NCBI RefSeq assembly: GCF_902713425.1 | Contig: NC_081217.1 | Location: forward strand, 12,916,589-12,980,588 | DNA length: 64,000 nt | Source of the DNA: Acipenser ruthenus | Taxonomy: Eukaryota; Chordata; Actinopteri; Acipenseriformes; Acipenseridae | Reading direction: 5' to 3' | In this document: positions 54,302 to 64,000 of the stretch, piece by piece | Layout of the letters: each line of letters begins with the position of its first letter | How positions within the stretch are numbered: the first letter of the stretch is position 1 | The notes under the pieces: generated by a model | The model's input: the letters and a program-made list of their open reading frames with translations, nothing else | What the model was told of the DNA's origin: nothing | The model's database searches: none | Made by a program: the position numbers and the translations under genes

Positions 54302-54935
54302 ACTCTGACCATACAGGAAGTTCCGGGTCAGGCGGCCATCTTGGCCCAAGGTGGGACCATGCGGTAGTCAGGTCCCATCATTGCAATCAGCTGTGCTGTT
54401 CTCATCGATTGGCTGACGAGAGGCAGCGTGCTGATTGCAGGGGTGGGACTTGGCAGTATTTAAGCAGTATGGTTTTGCCATTCGGCCCCCTGTCCTGAAC
54501 TGAAAACACGTGCTGTGCTTTGTTGTTGTTTTGTTTTATCAAACTGCTGTAATTCGCAGAAGCTTGAAACTTAAGGGACTTTGGTGGATTGCCGCAGTGG
54601 AAGAAACCCAGGACAAGCCAGTAATCCGTGGAAGGGGGCCAGGAGGCGGTGAGAGGAAACCCACTGCAGGAGCACAGAGAAACCCAGTGCTTCCTTTATT
54701 GTTGTGTGTAACGGGACGTTTTTGTTTATTCTTTTTATTTGAAACCTGAGTTTACCATCGCTGGTATTCCAGGTGGTTTTCTTGTTTATTTTCTGGAATA
54801 CTGGACTGTTCTATTTTTGTTTGTTAAAATAAAATCCTGCCTGTACCATTGATGGTACAGGGCTCCAAGGACTAAACGACACTTCCGGCTCCTGTGTGCT
54901 GTCATTTCTGGTCCTTCCCTAAAGCTCCACCCACA
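54208..54935 (+). repeat. 3' LTR of Gmr1-type element
   Basis: Matches 48844-49578 almost base for base and ends CCCACA before CCACC at 54936-54940. Confidence 0.92.
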
Positions 54936-54940
54936 CCACC

Positions 54941-56405
54941 CCATAAAGGTTTGGCCAAAATTCATTCTTTCCATTACCTCAAACAAAAAATCATGACTAC
55001 CCCTATCAAAGGCTTTCTCCTGATCAATATTCATCAAACATGATGGTACTTCCCTTCCATTTACCCATTCAATTACATCCCTAATTAATTTTAAATTCAA
55101 ACCACTGTGTCTGCCCACCACTCCACATGTTTGATCCTCATTTATCAATCTAGGCATTACCTTTTTTAATCTGTTTGCCATTACTTTACCTAGAATTTTA
55201 TTTTCCACACATAACAAAGTAACCGACCTCCAATTTTTTAATAAATCTTTATCCCCTTTTTTTAAAAATTAAACTTTAAAATTTTTCTCTGTTTCTCCCT
55301 CATTGTTTGAAATAAAACCTAGAGCACTTCTCATCCTTTTCATTTTCCTCTACCCTTGCCAGAAAAGTAAATTCCTTAACCTTTTTTTCTAATTTACATC
55401 TAATCTCCTTTTTCACCTGTTCATATACTTTAACATTCACCTCCCTCCCCTCATTAAGTTCAGAATTCATATTTTCCAGTTTATTTTGCAACTGCTTCAT
55501 CTCATATCTCTCCTGTTTCCTCAACTGCTTGCAAAATTGTTGACAGAATTTAGCTATTCTCTTTTTGACTTCCTCCCACCATTTTACCAATTTATCAAAA
55601 CTATCTTGCATCCTCCTCCAATTACCATATAAGGCTCTAAACTCTCTCTTAAATCCTCATTCTCCAAAACAGAAATGTTCATTTTCCAATACCCCGGGCC
55701 AATGTCTTGGCTTTTCACTTCAATAGAACTGAAGATAATATAATGATCTGAACACCACATGGGGATAATCTTACAATCACTAATTACACACTCTTTATTT
55801 ACAAAAATATAGTCTAATCTCCTACTCACACCTCTTGAATTTCTCCAAGTAAACCCCTTGCTCTGTCTATTAAATATTCTATAACTGTCCACCAAGGCAT
55901 AGTCTCCCACCACCTTTTTCAGATACTTAGCTGAAAAATCTTTTTCATTTACATTTACAACAATCAAATCATCCAGGGAGGTGTTAAAATCCCCCCCGCC
56001 AAAATAACTTTCCTATTCGTGCTCAGCAACTCAGGTAATTTTTTTAAGATTTCCAACCTAGCACTCCTACTGGTTGGTGCATACATATTAATCACCCTAA
56101 ATGCTTCCCAATGTAATTTTATATCTACATACATTAATCTACTTGGTATTATTATTTGTGACTCTTCCAGGAACCAATCAAATCCCATAAAAACCATCCC
56201 CACTCCACCTGCATGCACATTACCAATGCTCCATAGCGAGGGTCCTGCTTTCCATTCTTTTGAAAACCTGTTACAGTCCTCTAAGTTCTTCAAATGGCAC
56301 TCCTGTAAAACACAAATCTCAAAATCCAGATTCATTAAAGAGAAAAACAAAGCCGCTCTTTTACTAGAGTCCTTCATTCCTCTGGTGTTCATCGAAATTA
56401 CTTTA
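54941..56405 (-). pseudogene. LINE ORF2, AP endonuclease and N-terminal RT (5' piece)
   Basis: The minus strand starts VISMNTRGMKDSSKRAALFF (endonuclease), with VLQECHL, GGVGMVFMGF, VINMYAPTSRSAR, TWRNSRGVSRRLDYIF and the SDH-like CSDHY. A Lys-rich linker (55611-55300) follows, then RT DQTCGVVGRHSGLNLKLIRD and MNIDQEKAFDRGSHDFLFEV. Several frame changes occur, and a run of RT sequence between about 55220 and 55300 seems to be lost. Confidence 0.85.
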
Positions 56406-57242
56406 ATTGCCGATGTGTTCTGTCTGGGCCTGACACAGCGGCAACCACTGCACTCTCACTCATTACTGTGGCACTCGTGTTTCCACTGAAAGTCTTAGCG
56501 TGCTGCTGAGCTAGCTCACTGGCATGGCATATTTTTACAGCACCTTCTAAGCTAAGTTCAGTTTCTCTGAGAAGCCGTTTTCTGACTTTCATTTCATAAA
56601 CACCAAAAACAATCTGATCACGAATCATTGATGATTGCAAATCCGAAAAATTACAACTTTGAGCCTTTAGCTTAAGATCAGTTAAGAAGCTATCAAATGT
56701 TTCTCCTTGTTGCTGCATTCGAGAACGGAACACATACCTCTCGTAGGTTTCGTTTTTTTGGGCGAGCAGTACTTATCGAATTTCTTGATAGCCTCATTGA
56801 GTGTGTTTCTGTCGTCCTCATTTGCAAATACAAACGTATTATACACTTCGATGGCTTGTGAACCTGCTATAGTTAGCAGCAACGCTATTTTTCTTGCGTT
56901 AGGTTTCGACTCCAATCTGATAGCCGAAATGTACAACATAAAATGCTGCTTGAAAGCTCTCCAATTACTGTCGACATTTCCCGTAAATTTCAATCCTTCA
57001 GGTAGCTTCAAAGTAACCATGACCAATGTATATAGACTACTTCTGGTACCATGTTATCACTAATGTTTTAATAATGAAATCTAATAGTTATTAATGAACA
57101 GCTAGCTTGTGCTAGTCCTTTATTGACATGCTTTTTAAGTTCTTATCAAAACTTCCTGTATCCTGGAAAACTACCTCATAACATACTCTCAAATCTAGTA
57201 CTGACACCTTGTGGTCATGATATGCAACTGCCTATCATTACA
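56406..57242 (-). mobile_element. Gypsy-type 5' LTR and partial gag (fossil fragment)
   Basis: On the minus strand: LTR (57242-57052, 191 bp, TGTAATGATAGG...GTGATAACA with AATAAA), a primer-site-like TGGTACCAGAAG, then gag from MVTLKLPEGLKFTGNV through WRAFKQHFMLYISAIR and DQIVFGVYEMKVRKRLLRE. It stops at the LINE endonuclease start. A broken fragment lacking pol and the second LTR. It forms the junction between the LINE and the inverted tDNA unit. Confidence 0.82.
57052..57242 (-). repeat. LTR of the Gypsy fragment
   Basis: 191 bp with TG...CA ends; no second copy in the window. The right side runs straight into the Penelope fragment (AGATCTAGGTGTACTGG). Confidence 0.75.
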
Positions 57243-57714
57243 AGATCTAGGTGTACTGGACAAATATACTGGATTTTTCCATGTTGTAATTGTGCCGCCT
57301 GTGATAATGCTTTTGAAACTAAGAATTTTACAAGCCATACAACGAGAAAAGAGTACCGTATCTCACAAGTGATGACCTGTGCTTCAACTCATGTCATTTA
57401 TTTGATTTCTTGTCCTTGCCATTTACAGCATGTTTGTAAAACTACTAGACAGTTACGATTGCGCATTAATGAGCGAGCATAAAAGTTCAATTAGGAGAAA
57501 AGATATCCATTCACCACTAGCTAGACATTTTGTAGATGCCAAACATTCCGTTTCAGATCTTAAATACCGTGGCATACAAAAAATATTTCAAGCTCGAGGA
57601 GGTGATAATCTCGATCAAAAACTATTACAATGTGAATCCAAATGGATCTTCTATCTCCATACGGTAGAACCCGAGGGATTAAATGGAGAGCTAGGATTGT
57701 CATGTTTTCTGTGA
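57243..57714 (+). pseudogene. Penelope-like GIY-YIG endonuclease fragment (unit 5)
   Basis: Plus-strand copy: CTGQIYWIFPCCNCAACDN, SQVMTCASTHVIYLISCPCH, CKTTRQLRLRIN, then a well-kept C-terminal block: HKSSIRRKDIHSPLARHFVD, YRGIQKIFQARGGDNLDQKL, CESKWIFYLHTVEPEGLNGE, stop at 57712. This block is the clearest of the five and supports assignment to the Penelope/GIY-YIG family. Decayed overall; no RT. Confidence 0.82.
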
Positions 57715-58135
57715 TATAATGCGCAAGCATACCTGTTTTTCATAAGAGCTGAAAATAAATGATAGCGCTTTGAGATAATGTCTGTTACTGGCGGATTGTT
57801 TTGAAATGTACTCAATTATGTTACAACTTTTTTGTCTACAAAACATATCTGTAACATTTATGTAATGCCTGTGTGATTTTTTCATGAAGTTAATTTGCTA
57901 ACAGACTGTTCTGATTTGTTTCTAACCGTGAAGCGATCGCTCTGTTTGCCGTATATTTTCTTTCTGTAAGAGGAGTGTCCTTGTGATCCCATATAGAATG
58001 CGACGAAACAGGTCACCCTCCTTAATATAAACAGAAAAAGAACAAGTACACGCACACGCCAGGTGATTTACTGCAGCGTCACATTGGAGGTTCAGCAGTG
58101 TACTGCAGTGGTGTTGTGCAAAGTTGTCGGTGTAA

Positions 58136-58217
58136 GTTAGGTTGGCCGAGCGGTCTAAGGCGCTGCGTTCAGGTCGCAGTCTCTCTGGAGGCGTGGGTTC
58201 GAATCCCACTTCTGACA
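58136..58217 (+). tRNA. tRNA-Leu(CAG)
   Basis: GTTAGGTTGGCCGAGCGGTC, anticodon stem CTGCG/CGCAG with TTCAGGT (CAG), variable arm as at 42600, GGGTTCGAATCCCAC, TTCTGACA. Two acceptor/junction changes leave a wobble pair; may still be active. Confidence 0.88.
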
Positions 58218-58515
58218 AATCTGTTTGTTAATATATTTCTTAAAATGTCCACCGAATGCTTGGTATTTTGATTTGTTTTTCTAGTTAGTATTCAAATCTC
58301 AAGGTCGTTAAATGAGAAAAAATCACCGCAAGCCCGCATCTCACCACATCCTTCACACTGTTAAACTGCCTCATTATGATGAGGCCTCTAATTATGCCTT
58401 TCCAATACTTTGAATGTGTTATTGTTGTTTAACATGAGAACATCTTGGTAGAAAAATCATAATGTCCGCAGGACTTATTTTCCTCGGGCTTTAGTAACAA
58501 GTTTCGAGTGTGTGT

Positions 58516-58589
58516 GGCTGGTTAGCTCAGTTGGTTAGAGCGTGGTACTAATAACGACAACGTCGCGGGATGGATCCCCGTATGGGCCA
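58516..58589 (+). pseudogene. tRNA-Ile(AAT) relic
   Basis: The body fits Ile with AAT, but the anticodon stem is mismatched (GGTA/CGAC) and box B reads GGATGGATCC instead of GGTTCGATCC, so transcription is unlikely. Confidence 0.8.
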
Positions 58590-58754
58590 TGAGTTTTTTC
58601 TTTAAAGAAACAACAGCATTTGTAATGGTGCCAAAATGACCATTCTTTGAGAAACCGAACCGAAGCGATATGAAGTTCAACCAGTAATATTTCAGACTTC
58701 CTGAGCTTTAAACATGTATTAGCAATGAACACATACAATTAAAAAGAAAGCTTA

Positions 58755-58852
58755 CGAAGTCTGAAGGATTCGAACCTGCGCGGGGCAACACCAATGGCTT
58801 TCTAGTCCATCGCCTTTCTAGTCCATCGCCTTAACCACTCGGCCACGACTAC
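58755..58852 (-). pseudogene. tRNA-Ser(AGA) with tandem duplication in the anticodon arm
   Basis: On the minus strand GGCGATGGACTAGAAA occurs twice in a row (about 58800-58831), giving a 98-nt gene with two anticodon loops. The 3' acceptor (CAGACTTCG) is also changed. Not expected to fold as a tRNA. Confidence 0.88.
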
Positions 58853-59266
58853 ATGCTCGCACGGTTATTTTTGAAAATATCCAAAAGAAGTCAAAAGAAG
58901 TAAACACAGTAATGCTATAGATGGCAGTATAGGCTAACTATTGGACCGAAGTCAAAAGCCTTTGTTGAAACTCTGTCCGATTTGTACAAGGCAAGCACAC
59001 GTGGGAAATGTAAGTACAATATACTTTCTGTTAACGTTCATAATAATGAATACATCTTTATTTCAAAATATGTAGCTATTTAACTGATCTTTTCAAAACA
59101 CCCTCATACACAAAAACAAAGTAGTTATTTATTTCAACTGAAAAACTGACTTGCTTCATGGCTGCTGACAGAGCACTCGAGCATGTTCTGGCTAGCGTGA
59201 GCGGATTTAGCAGATAACAAGATCTACAAAATATCACATGCCAATAAAACGTACCATAATTATGTT

Positions 59267-59491
59267 CATTTTTATTTATTTAGCAGACGTCTTTATCCAA
59301 GGTGATTTACAGAAACTAGGGATTATGAACTATGCATCAGCTGCAGAGTCACTTACAATTACATCTCACCCGAAAGACAGAGCACAAGGAGGTTAAGTGA
59401 CTTACTCAGGGTCACACAATGAGGCAGTGGCTGAAGTGTGATTTGAACCAGGTGACCTCCTGGTTACAAGCCCTTTTTCTTTAACCACTGC
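59267..59491 (-). mobile_element. tRNA-derived SINE with L2-type tail (inverted copy)
   Basis: Minus-strand copy of the SINE at 41319: tail TTTAGCAGACGTCTTTATCC on the plus strand, body and B-box region present, box A region partly lost. It sits at the same spot of the unit as in unit 4. Confidence 0.87.
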
Positions 59492-59504
59492 TATAACAAC
59501 AAGA

Positions 59505-59577
59505 CACCCCAGATGGGACTCAAACCCTCAATCCCTGGCTTAGGAGGCCAGTGTCTCATCCATTAGGCCACAAGGGC
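59505..59577 (-). tRNA. tRNA-Arg(CCT)
   Basis: Minus strand GCCCTTGTGGCCTAATGGAT, fully paired anticodon arm CTGGC-CTCCTAA-GCCAG, T arm AGGGTTTGAGTCCCAT (one unusual base), CTGGGGTG. Possibly functional. Confidence 0.82.
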
Positions 59578-60356
59578 TGACACCAAAAGCACATTTGGTA
59601 GTACTAAAGAAAGTGGGAACAATAGTATTGTGGTTTAATACATCATATCCAAGCCATCGATGGTGTTCAAACACAGCCGAGTGTTACATTGGGAAAGGGC
59701 TGTACTTGTCAGTAAGTATTTGAAATTCAAGATTTATGATTGTGAAGAATTTTAAATATGTTGCTTATTTGCGCATTGGTAACCTTACATAATTAGGTTT
59801 TTGATTAATGCCACTTTCTTACGGACAGTAATCAAGGTGACGATACAAGACCAGAGCCAATAAACCTGTTATTTTCCTGTCCTTTCATTCCCATATTCTA
59901 GTGTGCTTGTTTAGAATATGCGTGAATCCTGAAAACGTCTTGCTAATATGTGAACAAAGCCAGCATTCACTTTATTGATCACCATGTGGATTAACTGCTA
60001 TTGGAACACAGATGATTGTGTTAAAGATGTTAATAGACTTTTAATGTACACGTTTTAGAGCTAAACGTTGTTGAGACAGTTCAAGCGCTGTAGCAGTGTT
60101 TAACTGTTTCCTGGATGTTTGCCTTTTGCTCTTACTCTGGAAAAAGTAATACTAATAATAAAAAGTAGGCAAAACCATTTTTTGAGAACCGCATTTGGCA
60201 GAAAAACTAACAGTTTCGAAACACATTTGTAAAGGCATTGGATTCTATTGTGGTGTTTCCGAACTGTTGAACGTTTCTCATTACATGCAGGTTTACTGGC
60301 GTGACAAAAAGGCGATTGACGAAAAGAATGCTGTCTCGATAGCAAAATCTTGTCAA

Positions 60357-60424
60357 GCTGAAATAGCTCAGTTGGGAAAGCGTTAGACTGTAAAGATCCC
60401 TGCTTTGATACAGGGTTTTTGCAA
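60357..60424 (+). pseudogene. tRNA-Phe relic
   Basis: GCTGAAATAGCTCAGTTGGG and AGCGTTAGACTG fit Phe, but the anticodon arm is shortened to ACTGTAAAGATCCC and no GAA anticodon loop is formed. Sister of 40381-40448. Confidence 0.78.
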
Positions 60425-60439
60425 ACAGTATGACTAGGG

Positions 60440-63400
60440 TTTTTTTTTCTTCTTTTTTTTTGTGAACATTTTTTATTGTTTTTAGACAATGCACTACAAT
60501 ACTATTCAATATAATAATAGTAATAGCAAACTATTTACAATGCTGGTTGGGACACAAAACCTATACAGAATTAAACCTAAACAGAATTAAAGTAGGTCTC
60601 TCACAGCTGTGACAATTTCCGACCATGATGACATAGATTTGTGCTTAGCACCATGCAGCCTGGCTGTAGATCCTTCTAAATGTGCGATGGACTGGATATT
60701 TACCAGGTATGATATAATGGAAGGTCAGGATTGAACCAGGGCTCTAGAATAGTTTTCTTTGCAGCGGTAAGAGAAGCTAGCAGGAGCCTACGATTAACTA
60801 AGGATAGACAGAGTTTGGAATCATCATTTAGTAGAAATAAAGTGGGTGTTGGTTTAATTTCAGTCTTCAATAATTTAGAAACAGTAATAGCCACAAGTTC
60901 CCAAAAACTGCACACTGCTGAGCACTCCCAAAACATATGTAATGTAGTACCCACTTCACCTTTTTTACAAATGAAACAAAATGGGTCTGTTGATATTTTC
61001 ATTTGAAAACGCTTGAGTGGAGTGGTGTAAGATCTATGTATAAGTTTAAAATGAATGAGTTGGTGTGCTAAATTTTTTGAAGAGATAAAAGTATTTTCCC
61101 ACCCTTTATCCCAATTAGGAGTGACACCATATTTACAGAGTTCTCTATCCCAAAAAGTTAAAACTGTCAGAGGTTTTAAAGTATGTTTTATAAAACGATC
61201 ATATAGAAAAGACACTAACCCTTTGGTCAAAGAAAACCACCCTACAATTGGATGGGAAGGTAACCCAGTGTCCAGAGGTATTCCACAAGCATGGACAGCC
61301 GAACGGAGCCGCAAGCACATAAAGTAGGACGAACCGGGAAGAGAGAGTAGGTTTCCTTAAGGTCCTGGAAACTGCGTAGGCCCTTATCATTAAAAAATGT
61401 CATTCAAAGTGAATATGCCTCTGGATGACCAATCTGCATACTTAAATGGTTGCCCCCCAGTCATTAACAAGGGATTATTCCATATTAGAGAGCAGCTGTT
61501 AAATTTTGAAAATACTCCAAGATTTCTTTCAGCCATTTTCCAGATCTTCAAGGAATTAACTATAATAGAACCTGCTCTAAGATTAAAGGCCCTAGACTTA
61601 TGCCCTGAAAAGGGAATATCTTGAAGCCTCAGTGGTGAAACCAGTGAGGCTTCAATTTTACGCCAAGGCACCAAAGATTCTGGGTTCAACCAAATCTGAA
61701 AGGCTCTTAACTGGAATGCCCAGTAATACAATTTAAAATTAGGAACCGCCAAACCACCAACCCCTTTAGGACGCTGTAAAACTGAGAGTCGAATTCTTGG
61801 TCGTTTGCCTCTCCAGATAAATTAAGAAATGATGGAATCAACCTGTTTAAAGTAATTAATTGGTGGAGAAAGAGGCAACATGAAAAATAAGAAGTTAATG
61901 CGGGGCAGGATATTCATCTTTATAATTGAAATTCGACCATGTAAGGATAGAAGTAAGGGTGCCCATCTCTCTAAATCATTTTCAATTTTCTTTAATACAT
62001 CTACAAAATTATCTTTACTAATCTGATTAAGCGTGGGTCGGATTTTAATACCTAAGTAAGTGAAGCCGTTAACATTACACTGAATTGGGAAATTTTGGGG
62101 GTAAGAAGAGGTTCTTAGCTTTTGTATTTAGAGGCATAAGAATAGATTTATTCCAATTTATCTTGTACCCTGATAAATTCCCATATTAAGATTAAGGATA
62201 TCGTTTGGTATCTACGAAAAGAACCCATGTCCATAGCATAATTAATAGATTTTAGTATTAATGGTCCCACCAAATCCCATATTGTCAATAATAGTTCTGG
62301 AGGCAAACCATCTAAACCAGGAGACTTCTCTTTTTGCATCAAGCATACAGCACGTTCCAGCTCCTCTAAAGTTAGTGGAGCCTCCAGCTGTTCACTCTGT
62401 TCCTTACTGAGTCTAGGTAACTTGAGATTATCCAGAAACTCTTTAACCCTGTCTGTGTTGGATTGATTATCAGACATATACAAAGTAGAATAAAAGTCCT
62501 TAAAAACACCATTAGTCTCTTCAGGATCAGATGTCAAGACAGCATCAGAAGTTCTTATTGCGCTTATGCACGCTAAACGTTCATTATTCTTAAGTCTCAA
62601 GGCTAAAAGCCTACTAGGCCGATGTGCGTTTTCATAGTATAATAGTTTGCTTTTGTGTAATAAGAATTCTGCTCTAACTGAGGTCAAATCATTGAATTTA
62701 TTTTTTAAAATTATTAGTTGTCTAGCTCTCTGTCAAATATTTACTTTTCTGCTCTTTTAGTATTTAGTTTATTTCTTTCTCTAATTGAACTATTTGTCTA
62801 TTGCAAGAATAATTTAAGTGAGAAGCAAATGCTGTACAGTTGCCTCTTAAAAAACATTTAGTTACTTCCCACAATATTTGGGGATTGTCAGTCGAGTTGG
62901 AGTTCAACTGGATAAATTCAATCAGACCAGAACGCAGCTGTTTAAGGAACTCCTCATTCTTTAGTAAATAAGTATTAAATCGCCATCTATTAGCATGAGA
63001 CAATTTGGGTACAAGGCTGAAAGAATATAATATACGGGCATGGTCTGAGATTAAAATCGGTAAAATATCAGTACTGAAATATATCTGGAGAAACAAAGAC
63101 GTAATCAATACGTGAATATGTTTTAACCTCCTCTATGAAATGCGATAATGCTTTAGAAGTAGAGGATATGCATGTTTCTGAGATAGATTTATCTAGATTA
63201 GGATTAACCACAGCATTGAAATCACCACCAAGAATAACATGATAATCTGTGAATTCTGACAATTTAGCAGAGATATGATTTAAAAATTGGGGGTCAAAAG
63301 AATTGGGTGCATATACTGATACAAAGCAGAACTTAGAGTTATTAAATTCACACCGAACATAAGTAAAGTGTCCCTCCTCATCAGCACCTGTTCCATGAAT

Positions 63401-64000
63401 ATTAATATTTAACTTCCTATTAACCAGAATTTTAAAACTCCCTTAGACTTGGTAGATGCACATGAGTTAGCCAACACTCTATAATGCTTATTTTGAATTC
63501 TGTTAATATCAGAAGACCTAAAATGTGATTCGTGTAAAAGTGCTATGTTGACTTTCTTGCGGTGTAAGAAATCAAGGCATTTAGTTCTTTTTGCAGGAAT
63601 ATTCAGGCCATGCAGATTCCAAGACACAACTACTAGATCACACATTAAGGTGGTTTTAATACCAAGACAGGCCACCCATCTCTCCCCAGTGAGAAAAGCA
63701 CTTTTCTTAATAATATAAGAGACATAAGGATACACAAAATGTTCCAAAATATAAACTTGTCCAGCATCATCACTGTATAAAATCCCAGCACAGAAAAAAA
63801 GAACGACGGAACTATGATCATTAACGACAATAGCAAAAAAACAACTAAGATTGCCAGCTGCTAAGCAGAAGTGTCCAAACTTGCTGACTAAAAAACAAAA
63901 CGTTTACAAGACTTTGTGGGCAATAACGGCAAGATGTAAGTCCATCCCCGAGAGCAGGTCTCCTCTAAGAATAGAAAGGCTTACAAAAAAAAAAATTGAA
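60440..64000 (-). mobile_element. L1-type LINE (fish L1/Swimmer-like), runs to the window edge
   Basis: Minus-strand element with its A-rich 3' end as a T-rich run at 60440-60463, inserted into the T tract after the Phe relic. The 3' UTR is about 60464-60700. Coding pieces run from the endonuclease near 63660 to the C-terminus at 60700. ORF1 is not seen; 63700-64000 holds nothing I can assign and may be the ORF1-ORF2 interval or 5' part. Confidence 0.83.
60700..63747 (-). pseudogene. L1 ORF2, broken and lacking the RT core
   Basis: Minus-strand order: endonuclease VVVSWNLHGLNIPAKRTKCL and YHVILGGDFNAVVNP, SRIDYVFVS, linker, RT start KEKSPGLDGLPPELLLTIWD and YQTISLIL, then directly YKINWNKSILMPL after a jump near 62172. 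The palm with the catalytic YADD is gone, about 150-200 residues judged from family layout. The thumb (KMNILPRINFLFFMLPLSPP), FIWRGKRPRI, WAFQLRAFQIWLNPESLVPW and the C-terminal Cys motif CFICKKGEVGTTLHMFWEC with LLLASLTAAKKTILEPW follow. There are also frame changes. It cannot have been active in this form. Confidence 0.85.

Larger units (their letters stand above)
48844..54935 (+). mobile_element. Gmr1-type Gypsy LTR retrotransposon
   Basis: About 6.1 kb with LTRs at both ends, a CCACC duplication, a Leu-tRNA-like primer site and a purine tract before the 3' LTR. Domain order is gag, protease, integrase, then reverse transcriptase and RNase H. Integrase before RT is the Copia-like order that marks the Gmr1 group within Gypsy. 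The two LTRs differ by only about half a dozen substitutions (under 1 percent), so the insertion is young. Largely open; I judge it to have perhaps one or two breaks. Confidence 0.92.
43980..56405 (-). mobile_element. Tx1-group LINE inserted in unit 4, split by three later insertions
   Basis: Minus-strand LINE in three pieces: endonuclease to mid RT (56405-54941), a short RT piece (48069-47937) and RT C-terminus to 3' tail (45482-43980). Translated borders fit end to end: NFGQTFMGW at the first, WIKTMYKEAFTRVKINGF and EQEGGVRQGCPM in the middle, and IRNDRGFEGIHIPGSKG with YADDTTLF at the next. The intruders are a restriction-like-endonuclease LINE (45483-47936), a solo LTR (48070-48838) and a Gypsy element (48844-54935). 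The 3' end abuts the same GCTAGCA as the unit 1 LINE. No ORF1 is seen; the 5' end meets a Gypsy fragment at 56406. Confidence 0.87.
57243..60439 (-). repeat. tDNA repeat unit 5, inverted
   Basis: Same unit in reverse order: Penelope fragment, Leu, Ile, Ser, SINE, Arg, Phe relic. It shares with unit 4 the SINE and the Phe segment. Gene-free stretches 57715-58135, 58218-58515, 58853-59266 and 59578-60356 are shared spacer. It is cut by the Gypsy fragment on the left and an L1 on the right. Confidence 0.87.

Noticed and set aside
57922-58218. Frame containing MSEVGFEPTPPERLRPERSA
   Set aside because: It is a reverse-strand translation of the tRNA-Leu gene, a common false protein prediction.
1-64000. 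CRISPR arrays, bacterial operons, rRNA genes or host protein genes
   Set aside because: None are supported; direct repeats here are tDNA units, element termini and minisatellites, and all protein domains belong to mobile elements.

Overview
This is a vertebrate genomic window, most likely from a ray-finned fish. A non-teleost such as a sturgeon or paddlefish is my guess from the mix of repeats, but nothing here proves the species. Evidence for an animal genome: nuclear tRNA genes with A and B boxes and no CCA, a tRNA-derived SINE with an L2-type tail, Tx1/L1/CR1-type LINEs, and DIRS, Ngaro and Gmr1-type retroelements. I see no host protein-coding gene.

The scaffold is an array of degenerate tRNA-gene repeats (tDNA units, about 3.3-3.9 kb without insertions). 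Units 1-4 run head to tail (5776-14080, 14081-24859, 24860-40141, 40142-43979). A fifth lies inverted (57243-60439). A full unit carries, in order: an Asn tRNA relic, a Phe tRNA relic (units 4 and 5 only), Arg(CCT), Ser(AGA), Ile(AAT) on the opposite strand, Leu(CAG) on the opposite strand, and a Penelope-type GIY-YIG endonuclease fragment. Some tRNA genes look intact; many are decayed or have a changed anticodon.

The units have been filled with mobile elements. Three DIRS elements (1-5775, 15765-22666, 34171-39812) sit in spacers; the middle one looks whole. A Ngaro element (27896-33822, minus strand, with exact split direct repeats) lies in unit 3 and contains a CR1-like LINE fragment and a hairpin minisatellite. 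Two different Tx1-group LINEs entered the same sequence, GCTAGCA, in units 1 and 4. The first (8686-13718) has an inverted middle. The second (43980-56405) was later split by a restriction-like-endonuclease LINE, a solo LTR and a Gmr1-type Gypsy element. A Gypsy LTR-gag fragment (56406-57242) joins it to the inverted unit. A decayed L1 (60440 to the window end) closes the window.

Because the same unit occurs several times, empty and filled versions of the same site can be compared inside the window. This shows that DIRS and Ngaro inserted without a target duplication, DIRS at a GTT trinucleotide, and that the LINE site was hit twice. Retroelements are described as fossils only.
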